64,000 nt of DNA from Abelmoschus esculentus (taxonomy: Eukaryota; Streptophyta; Magnoliopsida; Malvales; Malvaceae), in NCBI GenBank assembly GCA_035048815.1, contig JAUCBN010000036.1, positions 4,784,001-4,848,000 of the forward strand, written 5' to 3'. Position 1 is the first letter of the stretch. Each line of letters opens with the position of its first letter. The notes beneath the pieces are model-generated. The model was not told the DNA's origin. It made no database searches and worked only from the letters and a program-made list of their open reading frames with translations. Both the position numbers and the translations under genes were made by a program. Positions 34,812 to 45,919 of the stretch are shown here, piece by piece.

Positions 34812-35672
34812 TAGGGACGAAAATGGGCAGCCGGGTGCGAATACCCCTTCCCATCTATCGTATTCACCTAAAATTTTTATATTTATTATCTACCCATCAC
34901 TCATGGTGAGTATAATTTTTGAATCCATACCCGTTCACACAGGTACATTTTTAAATCTATCCCTACACCAATCACTCAAAACGTATCTGTTTGTACATAC
35001 CTACAAGCAACTACTAATATCGAATTATCTAAAAATAAATCATAGACTTATATAAAAAAGAGTAAAATTTTGTATATTTTATTGACTGATTAGGTGTATA
35101 TATAACATATTTACACCTATATAGATTTAACTACACCTAACTAAATATCGATAACTAATTTAACTAAAATGCATTTTTACTAATATAAATTCTACTTAGC
35201 TATAATTAACTAATATATGGCTAACTTAGCTAAAACATATTTATACTTTTATAAATTTTACTTATCCACATATTACAAATTTTTAACCTGATTAATTCAA
35301 ATACGATCATAAATTATTAATTTTTTAAACTAAATTGATTGAGTTCAAAGTTTACAAGCTTAAAAATTAATATAGACTTTAAAACAAATTAATATCTTAG
35401 TACATAAAATACTATAATGCAAAGTATAATCAAAACCTACAAATATAAATGGTTTAAAATTATATGACGGACGAATACGAAACGGATGGATATAAGACGG
35501 GTAAATATAGTATGTGTAAGATCTTAAATTTATCATCTACACACTACCCATGACGAGTATGATTTTTTAAATATACACTCACCTATTACCTATTAAACTC
35601 GTACCCATTTTTACTCTAATTAATATAAATACGATATAAAATCTACAAAACTCTATCTCTCTGCCATCCCTG
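34812..35672. mobile_element. hAT-like non-autonomous element
   Basis: The left end TAGGGACGAAAATGGGCAG pairs with the right end, minus strand CAGGGATGGCAGAGAGATAG. Flanks GGACCAAA (left) and GGAACAAA (right) match at 7 of 8 bases, the 8-bp duplication length of hAT transposons. Inside, both ends carry related text (CTACCCATCACTCATGGTGA and CACTACCCATGACGAGTATG). No transposase is seen. Confidence 0.6.
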
Positions 35673-35983
35673 GGAACAAAGGTGTCTCATTACTGACCTT
35701 TTCATATTCATATGTCTAGATCATGTCTTCTCTATTGTATAAAACTTTTGGGTATATAAATGATTTACCCGAATAATCAAATAATAAATCGTAAGAAAGT
35801 GGACCGATCAAATCATAGCTGACACCTAACAATATAGTAGACATTATGTCTATAAATGAAGAGAAATTAATTTTGTTGAAATTTTTTGATAAAACAATTA
35901 ATTTCAAATTAATTCACTGTTGACAGAGGGTTTAAAATGGTAGGAACTTCTCCATCAGAATAAGTCAACAATTTACACATTTA

Positions 35984-36818
35984 CAGAGACGGATGAGCAA
36001 TAAGAGAGATGGTTCAGGGCCCAACCATATTCAGAGCGCCAAATTTTAATTTTTATTAAATATATTTAATTTTAATTTTTTAATATTTATTGTTATAAAT
36101 TAATTATTTTTTAATGCTTATTGTTATACGAGTTTATTTTTTAGTATTTATTATCATGGTTTTATTTTTTTAATATTTGTATTAGGTCTACTCTTAAAAT
36201 TTATTTTTCACTATTTTTTATTATGATTCTTAAATCTCAATTTTTTGCAATGCTTGTTGTTAGGGGCGTACCTTTTACTAAATTTATTATTAGAGGTACT
36301 CTAAAAAATATATTTTTAATATTTAATAGTATATATTATTGAAATTTATTTATTTTCTTTATTTGTTATTAGAGTCACGATTTTTTCTAACACTTATTAT
36401 TAAGAGTTTAATTTTAAAATTTATTTTTTGATATTTATTATAAGAAACCTATTTTTTAATATATTTGTTATTAGGGTCTAATTTTTTTAATACTTATATA
36501 AGAGGTCTATTTTTTTCAATAATTATTAATAGGACCATAGTTTTTCAATATTTATTATTAGAGGTTAAGTTTTTCAATATATTTGTTATCAGAGGTTTAC
36601 TCTTAAAATTTATTTTCCTCGTATTTATTATTAATGATTATTTTTTTATTAATATTAGTTATTAGGGGGCTAATTTTTTTAATATTTGTTAGTAAATATA
36701 TACTTAATTTAATTTTATTAAACTTTTTTATTAAAAAATATTTTTTCTAATCTTTATTTTCAAAGGCTTATTTTCTTAGGTTTATCCTAGGGCCACTAAA
36801 ATCTTAGCACCAGCTCTG
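35984..36818. mobile_element. Decayed hAT-like element with an internal degenerate minisatellite
   Basis: The left end CAGAGACGGATGAGC pairs loosely with the right end, minus strand CAGAGCTGGTGCTAAG. Flanks CACATTTA and CTCATTTC match at 6 of 8. The interior is a degenerate tandem array (about 36050-36780) of units like TTTTTAATATTTATTATTAG followed by RGGTCTA, some 35-45 bp each. No transposase. Confidence 0.45.
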
Positions 36819-36829
36819 CTCATTTCTAT

Positions 36830-37700
36830 GACATGATTTTAACCATAAATATAGTAAATCTCCCATCTTATGAATATTGGTTTTTGTTGATTTTAAAAAA
36901 ATAATTTTTAAAATTTTGAGCAATAAATATCGACAAGATTCTTAATATATGGTACAAATATTTATAGGTCAATCTTTAGTCTATTTTTCGCTCTAGAATC
37001 AAAATAAAAAGAAATAGAACTAAGTGGACTAAAATGAAAATTAAAAAAATACCCAGACAAAAACATGTGTTGTCCCTGTTAATTTAAATGGTGTGTTTCC
37101 CCTAATTATTGTTTTTTTTTCATTTTAGGGAATAAAAACAGAGAAATGAAATGACAAAGAATTAAGAAAAGCATCGTAAATTATTTTGGATTTTTAACTT
37201 TTTGTAGAAAAATTTAACTCTATGATTTTTTTTTATTCTTTCGGGCTTTAAAATTCGATATATCTGTCAATTCATAAAGATTCGGTGTATGTACTTTTAA
37301 AGCATTCTAAAATTTTCCGTTTTGTTCCCCGCAATTTTAATTTTCTTTTGATTGAGTCCTAGTAATTTTAATTAAAATTATGTCCATCGGCATTAGAAAC
37401 CATTATAATTGGTAAAATTGGTTGAATAATTCAACCAAACTTATTTATTTGGTATATAATAACCCCCAAATATTATTTAGAGATTTAGGTATTTTTATAG
37501 TAGAACATAAAAAATACCATTTGTAGATGGTTTTTCTTTAATATTATTTATACATGACGTTTTTTTTAAATTTGTGTGGAGATAAACTGAGCCAGGTGGA
37601 CTGTTCAGCAAAAAAATCATCTACAAGTAACATTTTTTGTATTTTATTATAAAAAATGTCTAAATCCTCAAATATTATTTGATGACTAAAAGTATAAAAA
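36830..37700. other. AT-rich intergenic DNA upstream of the SMR gene
   Basis: No gene. A possible short inverted repeat flanks 37470-37680: GAGATTTAGGTATTTTTATA at its left and TATAAAAAATGTCTAAATCC at its right, with AAAAAATACCATTTGTAGAT opposite ATCTACAAGTAACATTTTTT. It is about 200 bp and resembles a small hairpin MITE. Confidence 0.45.
37480..37672. mobile_element. Small hairpin element upstream of the SMR gene
   Basis: GATTTAGGTATTTTTATAGT at the left pairs with ATAAAAAATGTCTAAATCCT at the right. Internal TACCATTTGTAGATGGTTTT pairs with AAAATCATCTACAAGTAACA. The pairing covers most of the roughly 190 bp. No coding capacity. A target duplication is not clear. Confidence 0.5.
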
Positions 37701-37939
37701 GAAAAAAAAAACTTTTACTTGGTAATCAAACATGCGAAACGGCGTCGTTTCGTAAATTCGCTTTGCCGGTGATTGTGTCCCCACCGGCAGGCATCGCTTC
37801 CGAGAAATCAATAATGTCAAAGAAGGGCAAAATCGGAAAGTCAGAAATCTAGGCGGGAATAAGAGCCGTTGCTCACTGGTTTTCCCCAATTTTGGCGCCA
37901 AACCAATTTTTTTCTTCACTTCACTCGGTTTCGTCTGCC

Positions 37940-38113
37940 CGTAAATATCCGGGCAGCCAGCCGCCCTTCTCTCTCTTTCTCAATCAAAACTTAAAAGTCC
38001 ATCATTTTCATTTCCCACACATTCAAACCTCTCTCTTTGATAAAAAAACTCATCTTTCTCCCTTCTCTGTTCCCATTTTTTTCAAAGATTAAAACCCCAT
38101 TTCCTCAATAAAA
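37940..38113 (+). promoter_or_regulatory. 5' leader of the SMR6-like gene
   Basis: CT-rich text (CTTCTCTCTCTTTCTCAATC, CTCTCTTTGATAAAAAAAC) directly precedes the ATG at 38114 and looks like a pyrimidine-rich plant leader. The transcription start is not fixed. Confidence 0.4.
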
Positions 38114-38431
38114 ATGGGTTTTTCCAAAAAATCACAAGCAGATGTGCTAGATTCAGACGGCAAAAAATGGGTAATAGCTGGTATTGCTATCAGGACATCA
38201 TTGAAGCTAATAAACACAAAACCAAGACCAAAACCCAGTGAAGGAGAAGATGAGGAAGAAGATGAAACTTGTTCCACGACTCCAACTTCAACAGAAGCAA
38301 GAATACCAGACAAGTTACCTTTCCCTCCACCGCCAAGGAAACGCCGTCCTCCTCTAAGACAGCATAATGGAGTTAGGGAGTTCTTTACACCTCCTGATTT
38401 GGAAACAGTTTTCAAGCTGCGCCATGCTTAG
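38114..38431 (+). CDS. SMR6: SIAMESE-related cyclin-dependent kinase inhibitor, SMR6-like
   Basis: Intronless, 105 residues, as expected for the small SMR family. The N-terminus MGFSKKSQ and the GKKWVIAGIAIR segment match the SMR6 type. CSTTPTSTEARIP is a family motif. PPPPRKRRPP is a basic Pro-rich stretch that could serve in nuclear localisation and kinase docking. REFFTPPDLETVFKL is the conserved C-terminal block found in SMR/SIM proteins. An acidic run (EGEDEEEDE) sits mid-protein. Family knowledge: nuclear inhibitors of CDK-cyclin complexes that slow mitosis and promote endoreduplication, often during development or stress. SMR6 itself is poorly characterised. The start is unambiguous, with a preceding in-frame stop in an AT-rich leader. 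The calls to SMR family (high) and SMR6 (moderate) are by motif memory. Confidence 0.9.
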   Translation: MGFSKKSQADVLDSDGKKWVIAGIAIRTSLKLINTKPRPKPSEGEDEEEDETCSTTPTSTEARIPDKLPFPPPPRKRRPPLRQHNGVREFFTPPDLETVFKLRHA

Positions 38432-39180
38432 CTTTGTAGGTTTATGTTTTCTCTTCCCCCCTACCCTTTTTGGTCTTTTTGCATTACCAAATCCTACTCT
38501 AAGCAATATAGTGGAGAGGATTTCAAAGTTGTACAAAGATCACATATTTTATGAAATAACTAGTGTAGTTTGAGCCTCCAAGTTTGAAGTTTTCTGTGGT
38601 GTATATAGTTCATGCTTTATTTCTTAAGAACGGCTTGGATTTTGATGTTCCTGCTGCTTTTGATGTTTAAGAATGGGGTTTGGTTTTAATGTAAGAAAAA
38701 ACAGGGTTTTTGTTGCAGACATGGTGCCTGATCCATGGCCAAGTTCTCCTTCAAATCTGCCATGTTAACAGTGTATAATTCCTCCCAAGTTTCTCTAGTG
38801 TTTGTTCATCCAAATCTTTTCATCTCTTTACTGGTGCGTACAGGGCTGGTTTCAGTGTCTCAGTAAATGATTGTAGTTGGGTGTTTTCAGTAAAAGTTAT
38901 GACAATAGAACCAAGAACACAAGAAGCACAGTTAATAAATACATACTCCAGTTGTGTCAACAGATTCTTGTTGTAAAGTAAGATCTTTTATATGTCTGAG
39001 CAGCAGTCCCTCTTTTATGCTCTGCAAAATCCATCTTTCATTGTTGTATATCCTCTCCCCCACTTACCCAGACCCACAGCACCCAAGTTGATGTTAATCA
39101 TTACAAATTTAGTTATCCATTGCAGCATGATGTTAACATTATTATTTCATTACTTTAATTATGAATTTTGCAGACTTAAT
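38432..39180 (+). other. 3' flank of the SMR6-like gene
   Basis: The composition is more balanced than in the intergenic DNA and holds no further ORF with family features. It probably contains a long 3' UTR or a non-coding segment. Confidence 0.4.
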
Positions 39181-39424
39181 TAGAGGGATATTTCCCTTTT
39201 ATTTTTTTATTTGAAAAAATATATATTTAAATTTTATTTCGAAGAATAATCTTTTTTCTGTAACGATACACATAGATCTAATTCGCATCTTATACATTAC
39301 GAATTATTACTTTGTATTTTGTAGAACCCGAATTTAGGTTAAAATAAACTCATTTTATTTTGAAGAGTTAAAAAGTGAAATAAAAATTTAAATTATACAA
39401 GATACGAATTAGGCTTATGGACAT

Positions 39425-40015
39425 GAGAGTAAATCATTTATCTTTTTCTCGTGCCTCCGTTTCAAATTAGAGGTTTTAGGGGGTAGGATTTAAGGTTTTA
39501 GGTTAAGGGTTTTGGTTAGGGTTTAGGGAATTAGGAATAAAGTGTATTTTTTAGGGGTAGAGTTTAGAATTTAGGATATAAAAAATAAGGGTTATGATTT
39601 AAAATTTAATTTTCTTCTCGTGCCTCCGTTTCAAATTAGAGGTTTTAGGGGGTAGGGTTTAAGGTTTTAGGTTAAGGGTTTTGGTTAGGGTTTAGAGAAT
39701 TAGGAATAAGGTGTATTTTTTAGGGGTAGATTTTAGAGTTTAGGATATAAAAAATAAGGGTTATGGTTTAAAATTCAATTTTTTTCTCGTGCCTCCGTTT
39801 CAAATTAGAGATTTTAGGGGGTAGGGTTTAAGGTTTTAGGTTAAGGGTTTTGGTTAGGGTTTAGAAAATTGGGAATAAGGTGTATTTTTTAGGGGTAGGG
39901 TTTAGAGTTTAGGATATAAAAAATAAGGATTATGGTTTAAAATTTAATTTTTTAGAAAATTTTAACATGAGGTATGATGGAGGCATGAGAAAGAGGTAGA
40001 AGATTTTTACTCTAG
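39425..40015 (+). mobile_element. Small terminal-inverted-repeat element, family A, copy 3 (expanded)
   Basis: The left end AGAGTAAATCATTTATCTTT...CTCGTGCCTCCG pairs with the right end, minus strand AGAGTAAAAATCTTCTACCT...CTCATGCCTCC. The interior is a triplication of the family core (3 x 169 bp, listed separately). Copies 1 and 2 (7982-8243 and 18345-18560) have one core only, so this copy has grown by tandem duplication. Confidence 0.65.
39448..39954 (+). repeat. Tandem repeat, three units of 169 bp with telomere-like text
   Basis: Units begin CTCGTGCCTCCGTTTCAAAT at 39448, 39617 and 39786 (steps of exactly 169). Each contains GGTTTTAGGTTAAGGGTTTT and GGTTAGGGTTTAG, degenerate plant telomere (TTTAGGG) words, and ends near GGATATAAAAAATAAGG. 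Units differ by only a few substitutions, so the expansion looks recent compared with the divergence between copies of the family. Confidence 0.85.
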
Positions 40016-40262
40016 TGCGTAAAAAAAATTCTTCAAAATAGAGTTTAAAAGGAGTTATTTTTCAAATAAAAAAATAAATAAGGGAATATCTCTCTAATAA
40101 CGCCGAATTTTCATTTTTTAAAATAATTGAATCAATGATTTTAGAGTAAATCATTAAAAAAATTAGTTGATATTTTTTTTATTGATTACGAGTTTAATAT
40201 TTATTAAAAATAATTTTTTTAGGTTTGTAAAAGATATGTCTTATAGGATATATAATGTTATT

Positions 40263-40491
40263 TAATGGCGGATGCATACGCAATTGAGGGTGAGCCCGTG
40301 CACACCCTGAAATTTTAAAAATTTATATATTTGACTTTGATTTTTGACATTTTTATAAATTAGTCTTTAAAATTTTTAAAATTATATGATTGTTCTCATT
40401 CCGAAATTTTGAAATTTTTATGACTTGTACTTATTCTAAAAAATATTTTGATTTGTGTCCACCCTCACATATATTTCTAGATCCGCCACTG
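40263..40491. mobile_element. hAT-like MITE, 229 bp
   Basis: The left end TAATGGCGGATGCATACG pairs with the right end, minus strand CAGTGGCGGATCTAGAAA. Flanks ATGTTATT (40255-40262) and ATGTTATC (40492-40499) match at 7 of 8. Subterminal GAGGGTGAGCCCGTGCACAC opposes GTGAGGGTGGACACAAATC. The ends match the common plant CAGTGGCGGATCCAGAAA class. No ORF. Confidence 0.7.
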
Positions 40492-40499
40492 ATGTTATC

Positions 40500-42950
40500 G
40501 TTTATATATTCAAGATTTTTTTATGTGAGATTATTATTCTCATTTTTTTATATATATTCTCTTCATTAGATCTCGTAATATTTTATCATAAATTAATCAT
40601 ATTTATAATAAACTATTATCGACTCATTTTATCTACTCCAATCATAGGCGCTCGAAAACAGTTAAAAATTTTGTTTGAAATTAATGGTTTTAGAATGTTG
40701 TTCTCTTCGGATATTTATATTTGATTAATTTTATATTTAAAATATAGATAAATTCTATTAAGGGTTAAAATTAAATATAGTATCATTACATCACATTAAA
40801 AAGACTAAAAAAAGTCAGGTGATCTGATAATGAAACATAAGGATTTTTTTAAAAAAAATTGAAATGAAAAAAATATAAAGAATGCAAAAGGAAAATGTTA
40901 AATTTTCAAGTTTTTTTTTTATTTTCTGGATCTTTTAAATTTTCAAAAAACCTTTTTGTTTTTTATGGTTTTAATTTTTTAATAATTAAATATATTTAAA
41001 ATTTTGGGAAATTTTATGTTAAAAAAAAGTATGATATTTCTTTGGAAAATTTTCATACTCTAGGTTTTCCTTTTAAAAAAATAAAAATTCTGTATAAAAA
41101 CATGACAAATGCAAAGAGAAATGTAGAAATTATTATTTTTATATAATTTTCTGAATTTTGTTTTTCATTTTTAATTCTTTTATGTGTTTTATTTTAAAAA
41201 AAATAAGCGTAATTAAAATTTTAAAATGTATACAAATTCAAAAAATAAATTCGTATTAGACATTGGTATTAAAATTTTAAAATTTTAATATTATTGGGAT
41301 AACAAGAGAGAATGATAATAAAAGGGAAATTGAGAAAAATATTTAAGGGGAAATGTAAAAATTAAATTAAAGTACAAATTATTCGGATTAATATTACTTT
41401 TAAAAAGTGATTTTGAATTATTTGTTTTAAAATTTAAATTGTTTTCAAAATTAACATTTAAATAGATAAATTATTTATTTTAAAAATTGCTTTTAAAAAT
41501 ATAAAAAATAATGATATAGACGAGAGCAAATTGATAATTCTAATAAATGCTTTTGAAATATTTTAAACCAAAGCTTAAAAGCACTTTTAGTTTAAAACTT
41601 TTATTTTTTCTATATTGCTTTTTAATCTAAAAATACTTTTGTTTCTAAAAGCACTTTTAAATAATAATATAAAACCAAAGACGAAGATAAAGAGGAGTGG
41701 GGAAGGGTAATAGTTTCCTACCTCCGGATTTATTTATTTATTTTTGTCCTCTTATTTAAACTCTTTTAGAATTTATTTTTTATGAGTTTGTCCCATACTT
41801 TTAAACATTTATGTTTTGTCCCTTTAACTTAAAATGTTGACTCCATCCCTGTATAAAACTTAATCTAAATCAAAGTAAGAATGAGAGGAGGACTATAAAC
41901 AATGTGGGGTTGTATGTGTTTTGATAAGGAAAAAATCTTTTTAAGTATCTTTCATTTCAACAAGTTTTTGATCGTCGAATAAAAAAATTATATCGAATTT
42001 AATGAAAATACTTCAAACAGTTTTTTAGGCTTGATTTGGATCGAAAAGATTGTTTTGAAAAAATTAAATTTTTTATTTTCTCTACAAATATGCTTTAACC
42101 TAAATTATTGTTTGAAAAGTTGTGTTGAACAAAACCTAACTTTTCAAATGTGAATTACCATTCAAATTTGAGAATTAAGCTTTCCATCTAATAAACTCTT
42201 GTCTCCATGCTATCTAGCAAAAACAGGTATTGAAACCATAACATGTTTCAAAAGTTTAGTGGATTATGCTTGCAAGGGAAATGATGTGTTTTTCAGATGA
42301 TTAAATATGTTATTATGTTTATTTTTGTTAATCGTCACCATCACATTATCGGTTATTAAATTTTTAATTTTATTGGGTCAATATGTTGCTTTTTAGACTA
42401 ATTTATAACTTTCGATAATCTCAACAAAGAATTAAATTATAATCAGAATTATTTATATAATTTATCATTAAATAAAAATTCTTCAAATAAAAATTGGATC
42501 TTAAATTTTAAAGAGATCATAGGGTTACACATTGTTTAAAGAGGTACAAGAATAAATGAATCTGAGAAAATTTTAGTAAAAATAATTAAGGTAGTAAATA
42601 TGATATCTCTGAAATAGGTAAACTACTCTAAATACTCATGTCATTCTTATTTTGTCTTGAAATTTTCATAAAATTTTAATTTATCAATTCACATTTTTTT
42701 TAATTATTCGACCCCCTCAAGAAATTATGATGTTTTGTTTTAAAATCTTAAATATACAATTAAGATATTTTAAAGTAAATTAATGTTCGAGTTTAAGATC
42801 TTACATGTATAAATAAAATTGTATATTTAAAAAAAATTATTATAAGATTTATCTGTCAAAATCAAGCATGTGATATAGTCGATATTGAAAGTGAACTATA
42901 ACTAGTTGTTAATTTGATTATTCTGTTGTTATTAGCTGATGTTTGGTTAG
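40500..42950. other. AT-rich intergenic DNA
   Basis: No gene is visible. The DNA is A/T homopolymer-rich. Around 41390-41660, blocks of TTTTAAAAGC / GCTTTTAAAA text in both orientations (AAATTGCTTTTAAAAATAT, AAAAGCACTTTTAG) suggest a worn inverted-repeat element. Confidence 0.4.
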
Positions 42951-43009
42951 TTGGTATCAGGAACGGAGTTATAATTTAAGTTCAGGGGGACAAAGCATAA
43001 ATGTTTAGA

Positions 43010-43265
43010 AGTTGTAGCGATGTGAAGAAATCCACGATTAAGCGTATCGCTAGAAAAATTCTTTTTCAACGTGAAAACGTTATTTTTGAAAATTAATGTC
43101 TTACACATGGGGATTTCAGTTTAAAAATGATTTTATAAAATTGGAGTCGCCACCGCCTGTTTTGTTAGATCGGACACCATAAAACCATAGATTTTAATGT
43201 TTGGGGTTCGGGAGTCTGTTACGGATGGGGAAAGATTAGCACCCCACACCGCCAAAAATTGATAC
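43010..43265 (+). mobile_element. Probable LTR-retrotransposon fragment
   Basis: GGAGTCGCCACCGCCTGTTTT, later GGGGTTCGGGAGTCTGTTAC and GGGGAAAGATTAGCACCCC, form a spaced set of blocks that I associate with non-coding ends of plant LTR retrotransposons ('GAGTCGCCACC...GGTTCGGGAGTC...GGGGAAGGTATTAGCACCCC'). No gag/pol or second LTR is seen. Identification is from pattern memory. Confidence 0.4.
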
Positions 43266-43269
43266 TTTA

Positions 43270-43960
43270 TTTAATTATCGTTTTATTAATATTAAAATTT
43301 CTAGGCTAATTTAACGATCGAATTAATTTTTTTGTATTATAACACTTGGGTCAGATTAATAATAATAATAAAAATAATACATGAACATACCACAATAAAT
43401 AAAACACATAATACAATATACATTAATTAGTTAAACACATATAGTATGAATGCAACATATAACACATGCAAATAACACCCAATAATCATATAATTTAATA
43501 ATTATACAATCAATAACACATGCACATAATATACACAATATTGATACACAAGACATGTAACACGATACATAAAGCTAACATGCATACATTAAGTAGTGAC
43601 ACATATAAAACGACAATATACATGCATAATAGAATACATTAGGCCTTTATTCAAAGAAAAGCGAAAAAATTAAAGATTTTAAATTTTCGGGTTAAAAATA
43701 GGTGATTACAAAAGTAAGAGGATAAATTTATAAAAGATAATTTTAAAAAAATTTAAATAAAAAGACAAAAACAAATAAAAATTCTTTGGAGATAGCGGCG
43801 ATTGCCCCTTCTTATCCCATGTAGTTTCGTCCATGGTTGGTATTAGTTTACTATGTGATTGTTAATGTGTTATTAATTTGTTACAGTCTTGTATTTTTGG
43901 TATAAAACTCACTCAAATTTAAATATTAATTACATGAAAAAAATAATAAAACTAAAGAAA
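43270..43960. other. AT-rich intergenic DNA with ACACATA-type text
   Basis: Between 43370 and 43660 the sequence is loosely repetitive (ACACATAATACAATATACAT, AACACATGCACATAATATAC), as seen downstream of some LTR fragments. No gene. Confidence 0.35.
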
Positions 43961-43964
43961 TTTT

Positions 43965-44665
43965 TATAATGGACGTTGAACATTGCTGAACATCGCTAAT
44001 GATAAACACCGCTGAACATTATTAAACTAATTAATAAAGTTTAAAAGATTGGAGGACTCAACGTATAATTATAAAATAATTTTTTTTGTTAAATTATTTT
44101 TTATATATTATTTTTTAAATAATTGAATAAAATATTATTTAAAATTAATTTTATAAAATAAAAAATCTTAAACTTTAAACCCTAAAACCAAAATTCAAAA
44201 CCTAAATCACTAAACATTAAACTCCAAACCCTAAAATATAAAATCTCAAAAAACTAAAATAAAAACACTAAAATACTAAACCATAAACACTAAATATAAT
44301 ATCTAAAATCCTAAACCCTAAAATAACCAAAACCCCTATATCTAAATCTTAAATTAATTTGGGTTTTAAGTTTAGGGTTTATATTTTTTAGAGTTTCAAT
44401 TTTTTTATTTTAGGGTTTAGGTTATGGTTATATTTTTAGATTTTATGGTTTATGGTTTTATTGTTTTAGCGTTTAGAATTTATGATTTAGTGTTTTGAAT
44501 TTTAGAATTTTAACTTTGAGTTTATGGTTTTAGGGTTTTAGATTTAAATAATTTAAAATTATATATTTAATCCTTAAAATTTTTAATTTTTATTAATTAA
44601 TATAATAATATTTAATGATATTTATCGTTAGTGGTATTTAACAATGTTCGACTCACTCGTCCTAA
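43965..44665. mobile_element. Foldback element with CCCTAAA/TTTAGGG-like arms
   Basis: Left outer text GAACATTGCTGAACATCGCT and right outer text, minus strand GAACATTGTTAAATACCACT, are inverted relatives. Inside, the left arm carries CTTTAAACCCTAAAACCAAA and AACTCCAAACCCTAAAATAT. The right arm carries GGGTTTTAAGTTTAGGGTTT and TTTATTTTAGGGTTTAGG. The symmetry centre is near 44345. The arms are degenerate plant telomere-repeat permutations in opposite orientation. Confidence 0.6.
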
Positions 44666-44669
44666 AACT

Positions 44670-45300
44670 AAATACAAAAGTCAGCACCATAACGTCTTTG
44701 GTTTACATGTCACGTCTTATGTTTTAAAGGTGGGATGGTATGATTGGATCGACATTTAAAGTTTGATTGTAAATTTAAACCAATTGAAAGGTTAATAATA
44801 AAAATACGTCACCAACAATAAATAATGTCAGCACGTCGTCTATATATCATCGAGCAAAATCTAACCTAATAAAAAGGATAATTATAATTATAAATTATAA
44901 AATAAATTATTTTCAAGATTATACTTATTAAATTGATTAATTGCAGGTTATTTTGCGCTGGAGTTCATGTTAATTTTGGGTTTTCACCGCTTTCGGGTTA
45001 ATCAATTTCAAGTCTAGATATATTTTGGGTTCTGATCAAATAGATTTTAAGTTAAATTTAAGTTAATACGATTAAATATATAGGTTCAGATTAAAATTAA
45101 TAAATCTAAAAAGAATAAAAATTTTAAAAAATAATCGATATATATTATTGATAGTTGCACCTATAAATAACATACTAATTTATATATATAATAGTATGAC
45201 TGAAAAATAGAATTCGACATAGATAAATTCTAATATAAATTATCCATAAAAATAAGATTGTGTATGTGTTTCGATAAACGAATAAAGTAACATATAGTTT
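44670..45300. other. AT-rich intergenic DNA
   Basis: No gene. A short GGTTATTTTGCGCTGGAGTT...TTTCGGGTTAATC patch at 44945-45010 is probably a transposon remnant. Confidence 0.35.
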
Positions 45301-45309
45301 GATCAAATT

Positions 45310-45590
45310 TTTGAGGACTGCTACGCTTGAGACTCGTATCTTTTATGAGACTTTATTGATTGTTAGAGATTTGATTATTGCGGATCGTGAGAGAGCTTTA
45401 AGAGATGATTGAGAATGAATCCTTTATAATTTTACTGTTTGCTGGTCTTATATGTTACATTTATTAGATAAAATATTTTCATAGGTACTATTTTCCTCCA
45501 TATAAATTTAAAAAGATTTTTAATGAAGTCGGTAAAATAGTTTTCATTTATAATTTTTAATCAATAAAATTATACTATTTCATAAAAAAA
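45310..45590 (+). mobile_element. Possible LINE 3'-end fragment
   Basis: A short frame reads FLRTATLETRIFYETLLIVR then DLIIADRERALRDD and stop, followed by a non-coding T-rich stretch ending in an A-run near 45583-45591. Such a layout suits the tail of a LINE, but the protein motif is weak. Confidence 0.3.
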
Positions 45591-45919
45591 AATAGAATTT
45601 CTTGACTCCACATATATGTAGTAGTAAATATTAGCTTAGTACAAAAGATAGAGATAGGGTAGCCAGGAATCCTAAGACCATAGAGAAAGAAATATAAAAA
45701 GTTAATCAGCACAGTCCAATCATCGGCTTTCTGTTTTCTTTACAACGCGGTTTTATTCATTTAATTAGTCACCGTCGGCCCCCTCACTGCCCGGCCTTGT
45801 AGCATTTGGCGGGAAAATTACCCCTAGGTTAGAAATGTTAGGATTTGTTCCCTCCAAAAAATGACAAAAATCAGGGTTACTGTTTAAGGCAAGTTGCCAT
45901 TTTTAAATTCGTATCATAA

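Noticed and set aside
39448..39954. True interstitial telomere array
   Set aside because: Words are TTTAGGG-like but irregular and embedded in a 169-bp unit with transposon-like ends, so it is not a perfect telomere tract.
39448..39954. CRISPR-like repeat array
   Set aside because: Repeats are contiguous without spacers, and the window is from a plant nuclear genome.
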